DNA of 64,000 nt from Desulfuromonadales bacterium (GCA_014860225.1 JACZKE010000030.1:1-64000), one strand, 5' to 3'; positions 47,687 to 59,506 are shown, counted from the first letter of the stretch. The notes: generated from the sequence alone by a model not told the origin. Numbers and translations: made by a program.

Positions 47687-49537
47687 CTAATTAATCTGCA
47701 CAATCGCGCCTTTCTGCACCTGCAGCAGGAAAAGGACCTTATCGGCCTCGCCGATCAAATCAAAGCGGGTTGCGCCGGTGACACCCGGATAATTCTGCAG
47801 CTGAGCCAGCGCGCGGCGCAGGTCTTCCCGGTTGCGTACGCTTGAATCGTTGAGAAGCGTCAACAGGATTCCGGCGATATCGTAGCCCTGGGCTTCGAGG
47901 ATCGTCGGATCTTCACCATATCGGCTGAAATAGTGTTCAACAAATTCCTGGACGAAGGGGTAATCGCTGTGGCGGAAGAAGCCATCGGTAAAAACGGCGC
48001 CCTCTACGAACTCGCGGGTCTGTCGCGGTAAATCGGCATCGTTCCAGCCATTGGGACCAAGCAGTTGCACGCCTTCCAGGCCATAGAATGCCAATTGCGG
48101 AGCAATCAATTTGATACGGTCTGCGTAATCGGGAAGAAAGAGTGCTTGAAAAGGAGGCGGGTTGTTGTTTTCCTCCCCCTCGTCGGTTGTATTCGGATTC
48201 AGGCCTTGCAGCAGGCGAATCTGGTGACGGAAGTCCGTCTGGTCGCTGAGATAACTCTGTTCAGCAACGATCTTACCACCGCGCCTTGTCACCTCTTTGC
48301 GGAAGATTTCGGCGAATTGCTCGCCCTGACGGGTTTGCGGACTCATTATGCCGAATTGAGAAAAGCCACGAACGTCCATGGCATAGTTGATCAGCGTCCG
48401 AACCTGTAATTGCGGGGTCAGCGAATTGCGGAAAACATAGAGGCTGGAGGCCGCCAGGCCCTCCTTCTGTGACATTGTCAAAAGTGGAGTATGCTCCTGA
48501 TTGGCACGTCTGACTGCACCCAGGGCGGCATTGCCGACCAATGGACCGGCGATACCCATGACACGGTCACTGATTGCCAGCTCGGCAACCTGTTGGGCGG
48601 CGACAGTTTCATCCCCGGCCGTATCACGAAAAATGAAACGAACCGGGATATGGGGCCGGAACGTCTCTTGTGCCAGTTCCATGCCGCGTTGGACCCGTTG
48701 CCCGAAAGCAGCGTAGCGGCCACTTAAAGGGAGTAGTACACCGATTGCGCGCTGTAGCTGTGTCTGGTCGGTCAGTTGCGACAGCAATGCCAGGACTTCA
48801 TCACGGTAGGCGAAACCAGCCGGCGCAGCCATTGCCGCTGATGCCCATTTCTGGGCCAGATCCTTCTGGTCTGCGGCCAGAGCCCTCCAGCCAAGTTGCA
48901 GCATAGCCAGGTAGGCGACTGGTTTGTCACGATACATGAAAGCAGCTTCTGCGAGGTCTGCTTCATCGAAACGATCACTCTGGAGGGTATAGATACGGGT
49001 CAGAACATCGCGGGGCGATTCATCCCCTTCAACGACCAGGGCCTGCTGATAGAAATAAAGAGCTTTGTGAGGTTCATCAAGGGCGAGTAGCCCTTCAGCC
49101 AGAGTAAGATATCGCTCCTGACGCTCTTGCAAAGACCAGTTCTGCGTATCGGATTGCAGGAGTTGATCAATGGCGCGGACTGTGTCGCCCATCTTCAACA
49201 GCAATTCACTCTGCAAGAGTATACCGGCCGGGCTGTTAACTTTTCCAGCCATCTTTTCAAGATAGCCGATGGCTGTTACCGGGTCATCAAGGTCGCGATG
49301 GATGCGGGCCAGATAGTAGTAGGCCTGGTTGATCAGAGCAGAATCCGGCTGGCTGACGACGAAACCGCGCAAAAGGCCGGCCGCCTCATTCAGCTTGCCC
49401 GCATGATAATGATCGAGTGCCCGGCGAATGGCGCTGTCAGCCTGCGGTGCGCTTGTGTCATGCTGTTGTGCCAGGACATGCGATGCAGCTATACTCAAGA
49501 ACATGAGTATAAAGAGACTGACGATCTTAAGGCGCAT
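47687..49537 (-). CDS. LpoA/periplasmic-binding-like protein with TPR N-terminus
   Basis: 616-aa exported protein: signal peptide (to about residue 23), TPR-like helical repeats (about 30-255, e.g. DHYHAGKLNEAAGLLRGF), and a C-terminal type 1 periplasmic-binding fold starting IGVLLPLSGRYAAFGQRV. This is the LpoA/LppC architecture, which activates a class A penicillin-binding protein in enterics, but branched-chain amino acid receptor-like proteins share it. No lipobox Cys is seen, unlike LpoA. Its ATG overlaps the dnaJ stop by one base. Confidence 0.8.
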   Translation of the reverse strand: MRLKIVSLFILMFLSIAASHVLAQQHDTSAPQADSAIRRALDHYHAGKLNEAAGLLRGFVVSQPDSALINQAYYYLARIHRDLDDPVTAIGYLEKMAGKVNSPAGILLQSELLLKMGDTVRAIDQLLQSDTQNWSLQERQERYLTLAEGLLALDEPHKALYFYQQALVVEGDESPRDVLTRIYTLQSDRFDEADLAEAAFMYRDKPVAYLAMLQLGWRALAADQKDLAQKWASAAMAAPAGFAYRDEVLALLSQLTDQTQLQRAIGVLLPLSGRYAAFGQRVQRGMELAQETFRPHIPVRFIFRDTAGDETVAAQQVAELAISDRVMGIAGPLVGNAALGAVRRANQEHTPLLTMSQKEGLAASSLYVFRNSLTPQLQVRTLINYAMDVRGFSQFGIMSPQTRQGEQFAEIFRKEVTRRGGKIVAEQSYLSDQTDFRHQIRLLQGLNPNTTDEGEENNNPPPFQALFLPDYADRIKLIAPQLAFYGLEGVQLLGPNGWNDADLPRQTREFVEGAVFTDGFFRHSDYPFVQEFVEHYFSRYGEDPTILEAQGYDIAGILLTLLNDSSVRNREDLRRALAQLQNYPGVTGATRFDLIGEADKVLFLLQVQKGAIVQIN

Positions 49538-50634
49538 TAGCCGAACAACTCCTTGACTTTATCAATGAAGCCTTTGCCCATTGGATGGATATCTTCGCCA
49601 GCTTCCTTGGCAAACTCGCTGAGCAGTTCCTTCTGCCGGGTCGTTAAACTGGTTGGGGTTTCTACCCGTACAACCACCAGCTCATCACCGCGTCCATAGC
49701 CTTGCAGAACCGGTATCCCTTTGCCGGAAAGTTTGAATATTTTGCCGCTCTGGGTTCCTGCAGGAACCTTTAGTTTGACTTTGCCTTCCAGGGTCGGGAC
49801 TTCAAGCTCACAACCCAGAGACGCCTGAGGGAAGGAGATAGGTATCTCACAAATGAGTTCATTCCCTTCCCGTTGGAAAATCGGGTGGTCTTTGACGGTG
49901 ATGACAACATAAAGGTCGCCAGGAGGCCCACCTTTACTTCCCGGGTCCCCTTCACCGTTCATCTTGAGCCGGATGCCCGATTCTACGCCAGCCGGGATTT
50001 TCAGGGAAAGGGTCTTTTGTCCGCGTGTCAGACCGGAACCTCGACAGTCTTTACAGGGTTCGCTTATTTTTTTCCCCTCGCCGTTGCAGTCGGGGCACGT
50101 GCGGGTCATGGAGAAGAACCCTTGCTGGAAGCGAACCTGGCCGTTGCCGGAACAGGTCCTGCAGGTCTCGGCGTGGGTTCCCGGTTTGGCGCCGGAACCT
50201 TTACAGGTCTCGCATGGTTGATGGCGGGGCACCTGAATTTTGGTTTCGAGACCAAAGGCAGCCTCTTCAAAGCTGATTGTCAGGTTGTAGCGCAGGTCAT
50301 CACCACGTCGTCCGCCGCCGCGTCGGCTGCCGCCGCCGAAAATATCGCCGAAAATATCCTCAAAAGGAGCGCTTCCAAAGCCGCCGGAAGAGAAGCCGCC
50401 TCCCTGCTGATCAACTCCGGCATGGCCATATTGGTCATAGAGTGCGCGCTTTTGACCATCTGAGAGGACAGTATAGGCTTCGGACAGTTCCTTGAAGCGA
50501 TCTTCGGACTGTTTATCACCGGGATTTTTGTCTGGATGACATTTTAACGCCAGTTTGCGATAGGCTTTTTTGATTTCTGTTTCGCTGGCGTTTTTGTGGA
50601 CTTCAAGAACTTCATAATAATCGCGTTTTGCCAA
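49537..50634 (-). CDS. dnaJ: Chaperone protein DnaJ
   Basis: 365-aa type I DnaJ. J domain with HPD at about 33 ([10 protein letters not shown]), a Gly/Phe-rich linker, four CxxCxGxG zinc repeats ([46 protein letters not shown]) and the C-terminal substrate-binding domains. Stimulates DnaK ATPase and delivers clients. Separated from dnaK by a long hairpin. Confidence 0.97.
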   Translation of the reverse strand: MAKRDYYEVLEVHKNASETEIKKAYRKLALKCHPDKNPGDKQSEDRFKELSEAYTVLSDGQKRALYDQYGHAGVDQQGGGFSSGGFGSAPFEDIFGDIFGGGSRRGGGRRGDDLRYNLTISFEEAAFGLETKIQVPRHQPCETCKGSGAKPGTHAETCRTCSGNGQVRFQQGFFSMTRTCPDCNGEGKKISEPCKDCRGSGLTRGQKTLSLKIPAGVESGIRLKMNGEGDPGSKGGPPGDLYVVITVKDHPIFQREGNELICEIPISFPQASLGCELEVPTLEGKVKLKVPAGTQSGKIFKLSGKGIPVLQGYGRGDELVVVRVETPTSLTTRQKELLSEFAKEAGEDIHPMGKGFIDKVKELFG

Positions 50635-50661
50635 AATAAATATCCTTGCAATGAAAGGCTA

Positions 50662-50713
50662 AAGGCCAAGGGTGTTGGGGATACACACAGTACTCCCTTA
50701 AACCCTTGGCCTT
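50662..50713 (-). promoter_or_regulatory. dnaK-dnaJ intergenic stem-loop
   Basis: AAGGCCAAGGGT (50662-50673) and ACCCTTGGCCTT (50702-50713) form a perfect 12-bp stem in the gap. It lacks a full T run and may be a processing or partial-termination site. Confidence 0.6.
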
Positions 50714-50728
50714 ATATCCTTCATTAAT

Positions 50729-52636
<1,908 letters not shown>

Positions 52637-52709
52637 GATAAGAATCCTCCTTAACTATTTCGAGTCGTTCACGGTTGTTATGCGGACAATCAGTTTACCG
52701 TCCGTCGCT

Positions 52710-53348
52710 TTATTCTTGAGTGTTTGTCGGCTCTTGAGTGTCTGAACCTGAGGCCGGGTCAGTCGGGGACTTGGCCACCATGACCAGCGACGGACGCAAG
52801 AGACGATCATGCAGCAGGTAACCTTTCTGGAACTCGGTGACAACGGTGTTCGGGGCTTGTTCTGCTGACTCGATATGACCCATCGCCTGATGCAGGTTCG
52901 GGTCAAAATCTGCACCGATAGCGTTGATCGGTTTGACGCCGAAGTCTTCCAGGGCTTTGCGAAACTGGCTGATCGTCATATTGACACCCTCCAGAAGCCC
53001 CTGATTGTTATCTCCAGCCTGTTCGGCATGAGCAACAGCGCGCTCGAGATTGTCCAGTACTGGGACCATCTCCTTGAGCAGGCGATCATTGGCATAACGG
53101 AGCGCGTCTTCCTTTTCGCGCTGATGACGTTTGCGGGCATTCTCAAGGTCGGCCCGTTCACGCAAATAAAGATCCCAGTTCTTGCTGGCCTCCGCCCTGG
53201 CAGCTTCCATTTCATTCTTGATTTTGGTCACAGGGTCGAGGGCTTCTTCAGTTACGAGATCTTCGGTTTTTTCAGCAGTCATTTCTTCCAGAATTTCGGA
53301 AGCGGATTCATGCTCCGGCTTCTCCTGATTCTTACGTTTCTTTACCAA
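52710..53348 (-). CDS. grpE: Nucleotide exchange factor GrpE
   Basis: 212-aa GrpE. A long coiled coil (about 60-110, with NWDLYLRERADLENARKRHQREKEDALRYANDRLL) is followed by the beta domain with DPNLHQAMG and VVTEFQKGYLLHDRLLRPSLVMVAK. Releases ADP from DnaK. The TTG at 53348 follows AGGAG and lies 15 nt past the hrcA stop; an ATG at 53282 would give 190 aa but lacks a good ribosome-binding site. Confidence 0.94.
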   Translation of the reverse strand: MVKKRKNQEKPEHESASEILEEMTAEKTEDLVTEEALDPVTKIKNEMEAARAEASKNWDLYLRERADLENARKRHQREKEDALRYANDRLLKEMVPVLDNLERAVAHAEQAGDNNQGLLEGVNMTISQFRKALEDFGVKPINAIGADFDPNLHQAMGHIESAEQAPNTVVTEFQKGYLLHDRLLRPSLVMVAKSPTDPASGSDTQEPTNTQE

Positions 53349-53362
53349 TGCTTTATTTTCTC

Positions 53363-54403
53363 CTAATCGTTGTCTGTATCCAGCAGGCGACTGATCAAAT
53401 TTGCCGTGTAATCGACAATCGGAATGATGGTTGAATAGGGCATGCGGTTTGGACCGATGACACCGAGAGTGCCAAGGGTGCCGCGTTTGCCGGAATAGGC
53501 CGCTGTGATCAAGCTGCAGTCCGAGAGCTCGCTGCACTCGGTTTCGCTGCCGATGATGACCTGAACTCCCTCTGACTCGAGGCCGCGGTCGAGAAGATCG
53601 ACAAGTATACTTTTCTGCTCAAAGGTCTGAACGATGCGCTTCATGCACTTGAGATCGGAAAATTCGGGCTGTTCGAGAAAATGGCTGGTTCCCTCAATAA
53701 TGATATCACCTGAGGTTTCATCTATCAACGCGGCGCTGGAAAGGGCAAAGGCGCGCCGTAAGAGATGATCATAGAGGGCCTTCTCCTGGGCCATCTCGGT
53801 AACGACCCGAGCGCGCACTTCTTGAATGCTCAGGCCGGTCATGGTCTGGTTCAGGTAGTTGGTGATCTGCTCAAGATCGCGCGGGGTCAAATCCTCATCA
53901 ATTTCTACCAGTTTGTTCTGTACCAATCCGGACTGGGTGACAAAGACTGCCAGGACCAGGCGTGGAGATAGCTTGATAAATTCGATATGTCGGAAAATAG
54001 TCGCCTTGAGGCGCGGCACCATGACCAGCCCGGTATAATGGGAGAATGATGACAGGGTGCGACTGGCTTCTCGCAGCATGTCTGCCATGTGCAGACCGTG
54101 ATGCTGGTACTGTATTTCGATCTGGTCTTTCTGCTCGCTGTCCAGGTCGCTGATGTGCAGCAGGGTGTCTACGTAGAAGCGGTAGCCTTTTTCAGTCGGG
54201 ATCCGTCCGGCAGAAGTGTGGGGCGAGGCAAGGTAACCGAGCTCTTCCAGTTCGGCCATGACATTGCGCACCGATGCCGGAGACAGCTTGATCCCCTGGT
54301 TCCGGGTCAGGGCCTTGGAGCCTACCGGTTGGGCGGTTGCAATATATTCCTCGATGATTGCTTCGAGGATTTTCTGACTGCGATCAGTCAGGGTGTCTGC
54401 CAT
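53363..54403 (-). CDS. hrcA: Heat-inducible transcription repressor HrcA
   Basis: 346-aa repressor. N-terminal winged helix (QKILEAIIEEYIATAQPVGSKAL, LSPASVRNVMAELEELGYLASPHTSAGRIPTEKGYRFYVD) and C-terminal dimer domain (SVKGTLGVIGPNRMPYSTIIPIVDYTA-type end). Binds CIRCE when GroE-folded, linking repression to chaperone load. First gene of the operon. Confidence 0.97.
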   Translation of the reverse strand: MADTLTDRSQKILEAIIEEYIATAQPVGSKALTRNQGIKLSPASVRNVMAELEELGYLASPHTSAGRIPTEKGYRFYVDTLLHISDLDSEQKDQIEIQYQHHGLHMADMLREASRTLSSFSHYTGLVMVPRLKATIFRHIEFIKLSPRLVLAVFVTQSGLVQNKLVEIDEDLTPRDLEQITNYLNQTMTGLSIQEVRARVVTEMAQEKALYDHLLRRAFALSSAALIDETSGDIIIEGTSHFLEQPEFSDLKCMKRIVQTFEQKSILVDLLDRGLESEGVQVIIGSETECSELSDCSLITAAYSGKRGTLGTLGVIGPNRMPYSTIIPIVDYTANLISRLLDTDND

Positions 54404-54456
54404 GATGGACTCCGTGCTAAAAAGCTCAAGCCGGATAATCCGGCCCGGCGCGATAT

Positions 54457-54483
54457 TTAGCACTCTTTTGCGGCGAGTGCTAA
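54457..54483 (-). promoter_or_regulatory. CIRCE operator
   Basis: Perfect TTAGCACTC and GAGTGCTAA arms with a 9-nt spacer, 54 nt before hrcA, the canonical HrcA site. Confidence 0.98.
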
Positions 54484-54493
54484 AAGCATGGTC

Positions 54494-54522
54494 AAGATAA
54501 CAACGCCAAATATCTTTGTCAA
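54494..54522 (-). promoter_or_regulatory. hrcA operon promoter
   Basis: TTGACA (54517-54522) and TATCTT (54494-54499) on the minus strand, 17 nt apart. The expected start lies just before CIRCE. Confidence 0.75.
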
Positions 54523-54556
54523 GGGACGGAAGCTGATTTTCTGCGGGGAAAGGCTC

Positions 54557-55687
54557 TTAAAGAAAAGGGAGAATCAGGCGATTAAAGAGGAGCCAGCCGG
54601 AAGGTGTCAAAGACCAGCGGCCATCGTCATTAACCAGCCATTGAGCGCTGGCGGCAACCGCTTCAGGAAAAGCGTCCTGAAGAGTGCAGCCGAAATGTTG
54701 CAGCAGTTCGGTGTCGGCAATGCCGTGCCGGGTACGCAGGCCCAGATAAATGGTTTCAGACAACGCGGATTGGCGGTCAAACGTTTCAAGGCATTTCATC
54801 GGTTCCTGCCCGTCGAGCAGTGCTTGGCGATAAGCTGACAGGTCGGCCGGGACTTCCCAGCGACTGCCCCATTGGCTGTCGAAAAAAGAATGCGCTCCGG
54901 CACCTATGCCGAGGTAGGGGCGGCGTTGCCAATAGCCGAGATTGTGACGACAGGTATAGCCGTCGCGGGCATAGTTGGCGATTTCGTAATGTTCGTAGCC
55001 GGCTGTGGCCAGTTGTTCATGAATCAACATGAACGCATCAGCGTAGAACTCCCCGTCCGGCAGCGCCAGCTCACCTGAGGCGACTCTTTGTTGAAATGGC
55101 GTCTCCGGCTCAGCGGTCAGCCCATAGCAGGAAAGATGTTCGGGAGCGAGTTCGAGGTAGCGACAAAGATCATCTTCAAGGTCGCGAAGCGTTTGATCTG
55201 GCAGGGCAAACATCAAGTCAAGCGAGAGGTTGTCAAAGCCTGCCTCACGGGCCCAGTTGCAGGCATCAATCCCACCCTGGCGATTATGCAGGCGGCCAAG
55301 CAGGGTCAGCTGGTCGTTACTGCAGGTCTGCAGACCGAGGGAGAGGCGGTTGACACCGGCGTTACGATAACCGTTCAAGCTGTTCAGAGAAACAGTGCCC
55401 GGGTTGGCTTCGAGCGTGATCTCTGCGTTTATTGACAGATCAAAGGTCTGGTCGACGGTTTGAAGGATTCTTGCAATTGCCGTTGGCTCGAGCAGGGAAG
55501 GCGTCCCGCCACCAAAGTAGATTGTGTCGATCGGCTGAATCTCGCGGTGTTCGGCAGCCCAGGTAAGGTGCCGTTCGAGATAGCTCGGGTAATCAGAGAT
55601 GGTCGCTGCACAGACTTCTCTGGAATAGAAGTCGCAATAGGGACATTTTTGCCGGCAAAAAGGGATGTGCAGATAAAGACCGGCCAT
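54557..55687 (-). CDS. hemW: Radical SAM HemW (coproporphyrinogen III oxidase-like)
   Basis: 376-aa radical SAM protein of the HemW family. The CxxxCxxC cluster site is in HIPFCRQKCPYCDFYS, with the GGGTPSLL (SAM) motif and the HemN_C-type ending (GLRTRHGIADTELLQHFG). HemW is considered a haem chaperone or oxygen-independent coproporphyrinogen oxidase relative. It ends about 35 nt before the heat-shock promoter. Confidence 0.9.
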   Translation of the reverse strand: MAGLYLHIPFCRQKCPYCDFYSREVCAATISDYPSYLERHLTWAAEHREIQPIDTIYFGGGTPSLLEPTAIARILQTVDQTFDLSINAEITLEANPGTVSLNSLNGYRNAGVNRLSLGLQTCSNDQLTLLGRLHNRQGGIDACNWAREAGFDNLSLDLMFALPDQTLRDLEDDLCRYLELAPEHLSCYGLTAEPETPFQQRVASGELALPDGEFYADAFMLIHEQLATAGYEHYEIANYARDGYTCRHNLGYWQRRPYLGIGAGAHSFFDSQWGSRWEVPADLSAYRQALLDGQEPMKCLETFDRQSALSETIYLGLRTRHGIADTELLQHFGCTLQDAFPEAVAASAQWLVNDDGRWSLTPSGWLLFNRLILPFL

Positions 55688-55712
55688 TTAGTCTCGTCTT
55701 CGCGGCACAGCG

Positions 55713-57494
55713 TTACATGAGGAACAGGAGCATGGATGTCAGGGCAAGAATCAAGACAGCCAGAAGAACGCCGATTCCAACAGGATAGGACGCAGTGCGG
55801 CTGCGGATGGAAATTTTCCTGATAGTTTGCTCATGCTGGCCCTCGATGCCGCTGGTTTCGACCAAAAGCCGGTAGCCATGCTTCTGCAAGTTTGCGCCCG
55901 GGTCTTCGAAGAACTGGGCCAGCAGACTGGTAAATTGCTGGGCGAAGGTCCGATTGGCCCACTCGTTGATGCCATCGAAAGCCCATCGGCTGAAACGGTA
56001 AATCTGGCGACAGCCCTTGCGGTAAATCCAGTCGGCGTCAACATTGATTGATCGGATTTCTGCTGGATAGATTCCTGCGAGCAGCAGCAGGGTAAAGGCC
56101 AGTGCTGAGAAGAAGAGTAGCTGGGTCTGTGCCAGCACATGACTGGTTGTGTAGGGCTGGTAGTCGATGGTGTAAGGCAGCAAGCTGTATAGATATTGCG
56201 GGAAACACCCGATCAGGATACAGAGTGCTGCCGAGATGCCCATGGCCAGCAACATATGCGGAGGAGCCTCTTTGCAACGGATGCCGGAGTCGTGGGAGAA
56301 GAAGGCGAAAAACGGGATCTTGATGCCGGCATGATGGAAGACCCCTGCCGAGGCGAAGAGCAGGATAAACCAGACCCAGCGCATCTCACCGAGAGCTGCC
56401 GCCTCCATGACCATCGATTTGCTGACGAAGCCGGAAAAGAGCGGAAAGGCTGAGATCGAAGCAGCTCCGACAATACAGAAAGCGCAGGTCCAGGGCATCG
56501 ATTTGTAAAGACCGCCGAGATCGGTGGCGTTAATTTTGCCGGTGCGGTACATAACTGCGCCCATGGTCATGAAGAGCAGCCCTTTAAAGAGGATGTCATT
56601 AAAAGCATGGGCAATGGCGCCGTTAATGGAAAGGGCCGTGCCGATACCGATACCGACCACCATGAAGCCGACCTGGTTGATCAGGCTGTAGGCGAGAACC
56701 CGGCGCAGGTCATTTTCGATAACGGCATAAAAGATCGGGAAAGCCGCCATGGTGGCGCCAATGAAGATCAACTCCTCGGTGCCGGGAAATGCTCTGGCCA
56801 GAGCGTAGATCGCTGTTTTCGTGGTGAAGGCTGAGAGGAAAACCGTGCCGGTAATAGTTGCTTCAGGGTAGGCATCGGTCAGCCAGGGATGCAGTACCGG
56901 CCAGGCACAGTTGACGCCGATGCCGATGAATATCAACCAGGATGCGATTGTTCCCAGTCCAATCAGGTCAAAGGCCGCTGAACCAGTCTGGGAGACGTGC
57001 ATGATGATGCCGGCCAGCAGACAGAGGCCGCCGGCTACGTGGACCATAAAGTAGCGGAACCCGGCGCCGAGTGCCCGTTCGGTACGGCGTGCCAGGATCA
57101 GGAAGGTGGCGCTGATCGTCAGCAGTTCCCAGAAGACAAACAAGGTGAACATGTCACCAGCGAAGATTGCGCCAAGAGCCGCCCCGGCGTAAACGGTACC
57201 GGCGACGTTCTGCACGGTATCATCGACGTGCAGGGCATAGATTGCCGAGAGGAAGGCGATGAGATGGAAAATATAGCCGAAAATCAAGCTCAACTTGTCG
57301 ACTCGGCCGAGTACGATCTGGTCGCTCAGGAACGGCAAGATCCAGTGGCTGCCGACCGGAATCTGCAGCAGGTTGATGAAGCTGATCACCGGCAGCAGCA
57401 GCAACAGGGCCTGGCGGGCCCGACCCTTGAAGAGCGGTACCAGCAGCCCGCCGAGAATCATGATCAGTGCCGGCGGCAGGGCGTTAATCATCAT
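55713..57494 (-). CDS. NuoL/MrpA-type antiporter-like subunit
   Basis: 593-aa membrane protein of the proton-conducting transporter family (NuoL/MrpD-like). Helix motifs include FVFWELLTISATFLILA (with the ion-path Glu), IGATMAAFPIFYAVIENDLRRVLAYSLINQVG and DILFKGLLFMTMGAVMYRTG with the conserved Lys. A long extra C-terminal region (from about 470) ends in a single hydrophobic helix, as in NuoL's lateral helix. Third antiporter-type protein of the operon. Start at MM (57494) overlaps the previous gene by 11 nt. Confidence 0.85.
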   Translation of the reverse strand: MMINALPPALIMILGGLLVPLFKGRARQALLLLLPVISFINLLQIPVGSHWILPFLSDQIVLGRVDKLSLIFGYIFHLIAFLSAIYALHVDDTVQNVAGTVYAGAALGAIFAGDMFTLFVFWELLTISATFLILARRTERALGAGFRYFMVHVAGGLCLLAGIIMHVSQTGSAAFDLIGLGTIASWLIFIGIGVNCAWPVLHPWLTDAYPEATITGTVFLSAFTTKTAIYALARAFPGTEELIFIGATMAAFPIFYAVIENDLRRVLAYSLINQVGFMVVGIGIGTALSINGAIAHAFNDILFKGLLFMTMGAVMYRTGKINATDLGGLYKSMPWTCAFCIVGAASISAFPLFSGFVSKSMVMEAAALGEMRWVWFILLFASAGVFHHAGIKIPFFAFFSHDSGIRCKEAPPHMLLAMGISAALCILIGCFPQYLYSLLPYTIDYQPYTTSHVLAQTQLLFFSALAFTLLLLAGIYPAEIRSINVDADWIYRKGCRQIYRFSRWAFDGINEWANRTFAQQFTSLLAQFFEDPGANLQKHGYRLLVETSGIEGQHEQTIRKISIRSRTASYPVGIGVLLAVLILALTSMLLFLM

Positions 57495-57777
57495 AGTGAT
57501 CCTCTTTGCGCATGACCATTGGCCGCAGTACATATTTCGCCACGATGACCAGAATGACACAGGCGACAAAGCCGTAAACCGCGTAGAAACCGAAGTAGCC
57601 TTCCCAGGCGAAGATGGCATGTTTGTGATAGAAGATGTCGACGACCAGGAGTAGGACCACGCAGGTGTAGAATATTCTCAGCAGGCGCTTGACGTTCTCA
57701 GGCTTGTCAAACATTCCCAACTCTTCGTCTATGTCTATTGGTGGTTTTTCGTCTATGTCTATCGGTAGTTGGGACAT
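57484..57777 (-). CDS. Small membrane protein of Mrp-like operon, with IDIDE repeat
   Basis: 97-aa protein. An acidic N-terminus has PIDIDE twice in tandem (from a repeated GTCTATGTCTAT segment), followed by two helices (LLRIFYTCVVLLLVVDIFY and AVYGFVACVILVIVAKYVL). AAGGAG precedes ATG 57777. No family recognised; position suggests an accessory subunit of the complex. Confidence 0.7.
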   Translation of the reverse strand: MSQLPIDIDEKPPIDIDEELGMFDKPENVKRLLRIFYTCVVLLLVVDIFYHKHAIFAWEGYFGFYAVYGFVACVILVIVAKYVLRPMVMRKEDHYDD

Positions 57778-57787
57778 CCGTTGCTCC

Positions 57788-57943
57788 TTACCAGGTCCGC
57801 CAGAAGACAAAGGCCAGATAGAAAATGCCTATAGTGATGCAGATATAAAAGATCGGCCGGTAGCCTTTTACCGCGTCGTGGGAGAGGACCATCGGGCCGT
57901 CTTCTGACTGGCCATGAGTGTTGTTTTGTTCGTCGGCTTTCAT
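57788..57943 (-). CDS. Small single-span membrane protein of Mrp-like operon
   Basis: 51-aa protein: polar N-terminus with KADEQNNTHGQSEDG, one C-terminal helix (FYICITIGIFYLAFVFW). ATG 57943 chosen over longer frames. It lies 10 nt before the 97-aa gene and after the antiporter gene. Function unknown. Confidence 0.6.
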   Translation of the reverse strand: MKADEQNNTHGQSEDGPMVLSHDAVKGYRPIFYICITIGIFYLAFVFWRTW

Positions 57944-57986
57944 CTTGTATACTCTCTTGTTCCAGAAACTTAAAGCCATCGAAAGG

Positions 57987-59453
57987 TCAGATGCCAAGGG
58001 CCATGCGTGCCAGTTTCAGCAGCGTGTCGGGATAGAAAAACAGGGCCAGCGAAACAAGGGCCGTCACCGAAAGTGGTATCAGACAGAAGAGCGGTGCTTC
58101 TTTGATGCCATCGCCTTCACCGTCCGTTGCAGGTACAAAAAAACCGCGATAGATAATCGGGAAGAAATAGGCGGCATTCAGCAGGGAGCTGATCAGCAGA
58201 ACGACAATCAGCACCAGTTGGTCACCCTCAACGGCGCCGATCAGCAGATTCCATTTGCTGATGAAGCCGCCAAGTGGCGGCATGCCTATGATACTCAGGG
58301 AACCGAGGAAAAAGGCCAGATAGGTGATCGGCATACGCCGCCCGAGACCGTCCATCTGGCTGATATTTTTTTTCTTGCTGGCGACGTAGATCGCCCCGGC
58401 ACAAAAGAACAGCGTGATCTTGCCAAAGGCGTGCATCGCCAGGTGCATGACTCCACCAAGCATGCCGGTTGCCGAGAGCATGCCGGCGCCGAGCACCATG
58501 TAGGCAAGCTGGCCGATGGTCGAATAGGCCAACCGGCGTTTCAGGCTGTCTTGTGTCAAGGCCACCATGGATGCGATCAACAAAGTCACCGAAGCGATAT
58601 ACGTGATCAACGAACCGAGGTCGGCAGACTGTAGCGTCTCAGGTCCGAGGATGTCAAAGATGATCCGGAAGATTGAGAAGACTCCGGCCTTGACCACGGC
58701 CACGCCATGCAGGAAAGAGCTGACGGGCGTTGGCGCCACCATTGCTGCAGGCAGCCAGCCATGAAACGGCATCAATCCCGCCTTGGCAAAACCAAACAAA
58801 AAGAGCACCACCAGCAGTGCCAGCAATTCCGGAGAGGCCTTGCCTGCCAGGATGCCGCCAGAGGTAAAGTCGAGAGTTCCGGCCACAGAATAGGTGATCA
58901 TCATGGCCGGCAAGGCCAGGCCGATGGATGTGCCGAGAATGTAAGTCAGATACTTGCGTCCCGAGGAGCGGGCTTCAGCATTCTGCTCATGGGTGACCAG
59001 TGGGTAGGTTGAGAGTGACAGCATCTCGTAGAAGAGATACATGGTCAGCAGGTTGCCGGCAAAGGCGACACCCAGGGTGGCCGAGATGGCCACGGCAAAC
59101 GAGGCATAATACCGGGTCTGGGCGTGCTCGTCGAGCGCTCGCATGTAACCGATTGAATAGATCGAGGTAAACAGCCAGAGACTGGAGGCCACCAGGGCAA
59201 AGATCATTCCCAGGGCATCGACGCGCAGTTCGATCGGCACGCCCGGGATAACCTGGGCAATGGTGAAGACGTAGCTGTTGCCCTCCAGAACCCCCGGCAG
59301 CAGCGAGGCAACAATCATCAGCTTGACCAGGGCGATCAGGATGGTCCAGCTCTCGCGCAGGTTTGGCTGCCGATTAGCAAGGATAATCGGCAAGGCTCCC
59401 AGCAGGGAGACAAGAATTGCGGCCAGCGGCCAGATGGAAACAATCGGTGTCAT
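57987..59453 (-). CDS. NuoM/MrpD-type antiporter-like subunit
   Basis: 488-aa proton-conducting transporter with fourteen helices. Ion-path motifs LLTMYLFYEMLSLSTYPLVTHE, GLMPFHGWLPAAMVAPTPVSSFLHGVAVVKAGVF and QDSLKRRLAYSTIGQLAYMVLG are present. Second antiporter subunit in the operon; 53-nt gap to the upstream gene. Confidence 0.88.
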   Translation of the reverse strand: MTPIVSIWPLAAILVSLLGALPIILANRQPNLRESWTILIALVKLMIVASLLPGVLEGNSYVFTIAQVIPGVPIELRVDALGMIFALVASSLWLFTSIYSIGYMRALDEHAQTRYYASFAVAISATLGVAFAGNLLTMYLFYEMLSLSTYPLVTHEQNAEARSSGRKYLTYILGTSIGLALPAMMITYSVAGTLDFTSGGILAGKASPELLALLVVLFLFGFAKAGLMPFHGWLPAAMVAPTPVSSFLHGVAVVKAGVFSIFRIIFDILGPETLQSADLGSLITYIASVTLLIASMVALTQDSLKRRLAYSTIGQLAYMVLGAGMLSATGMLGGVMHLAMHAFGKITLFFCAGAIYVASKKKNISQMDGLGRRMPITYLAFFLGSLSIIGMPPLGGFISKWNLLIGAVEGDQLVLIVVLLISSLLNAAYFFPIIYRGFFVPATDGEGDGIKEAPLFCLIPLSVTALVSLALFFYPDTLLKLARMALGI

Positions 59454-59506
59454 ATTTCTCTCAAAACGGGTTCTGGACAGAGTTGCCCGAATCCATCAAG
59501 TCGTAG

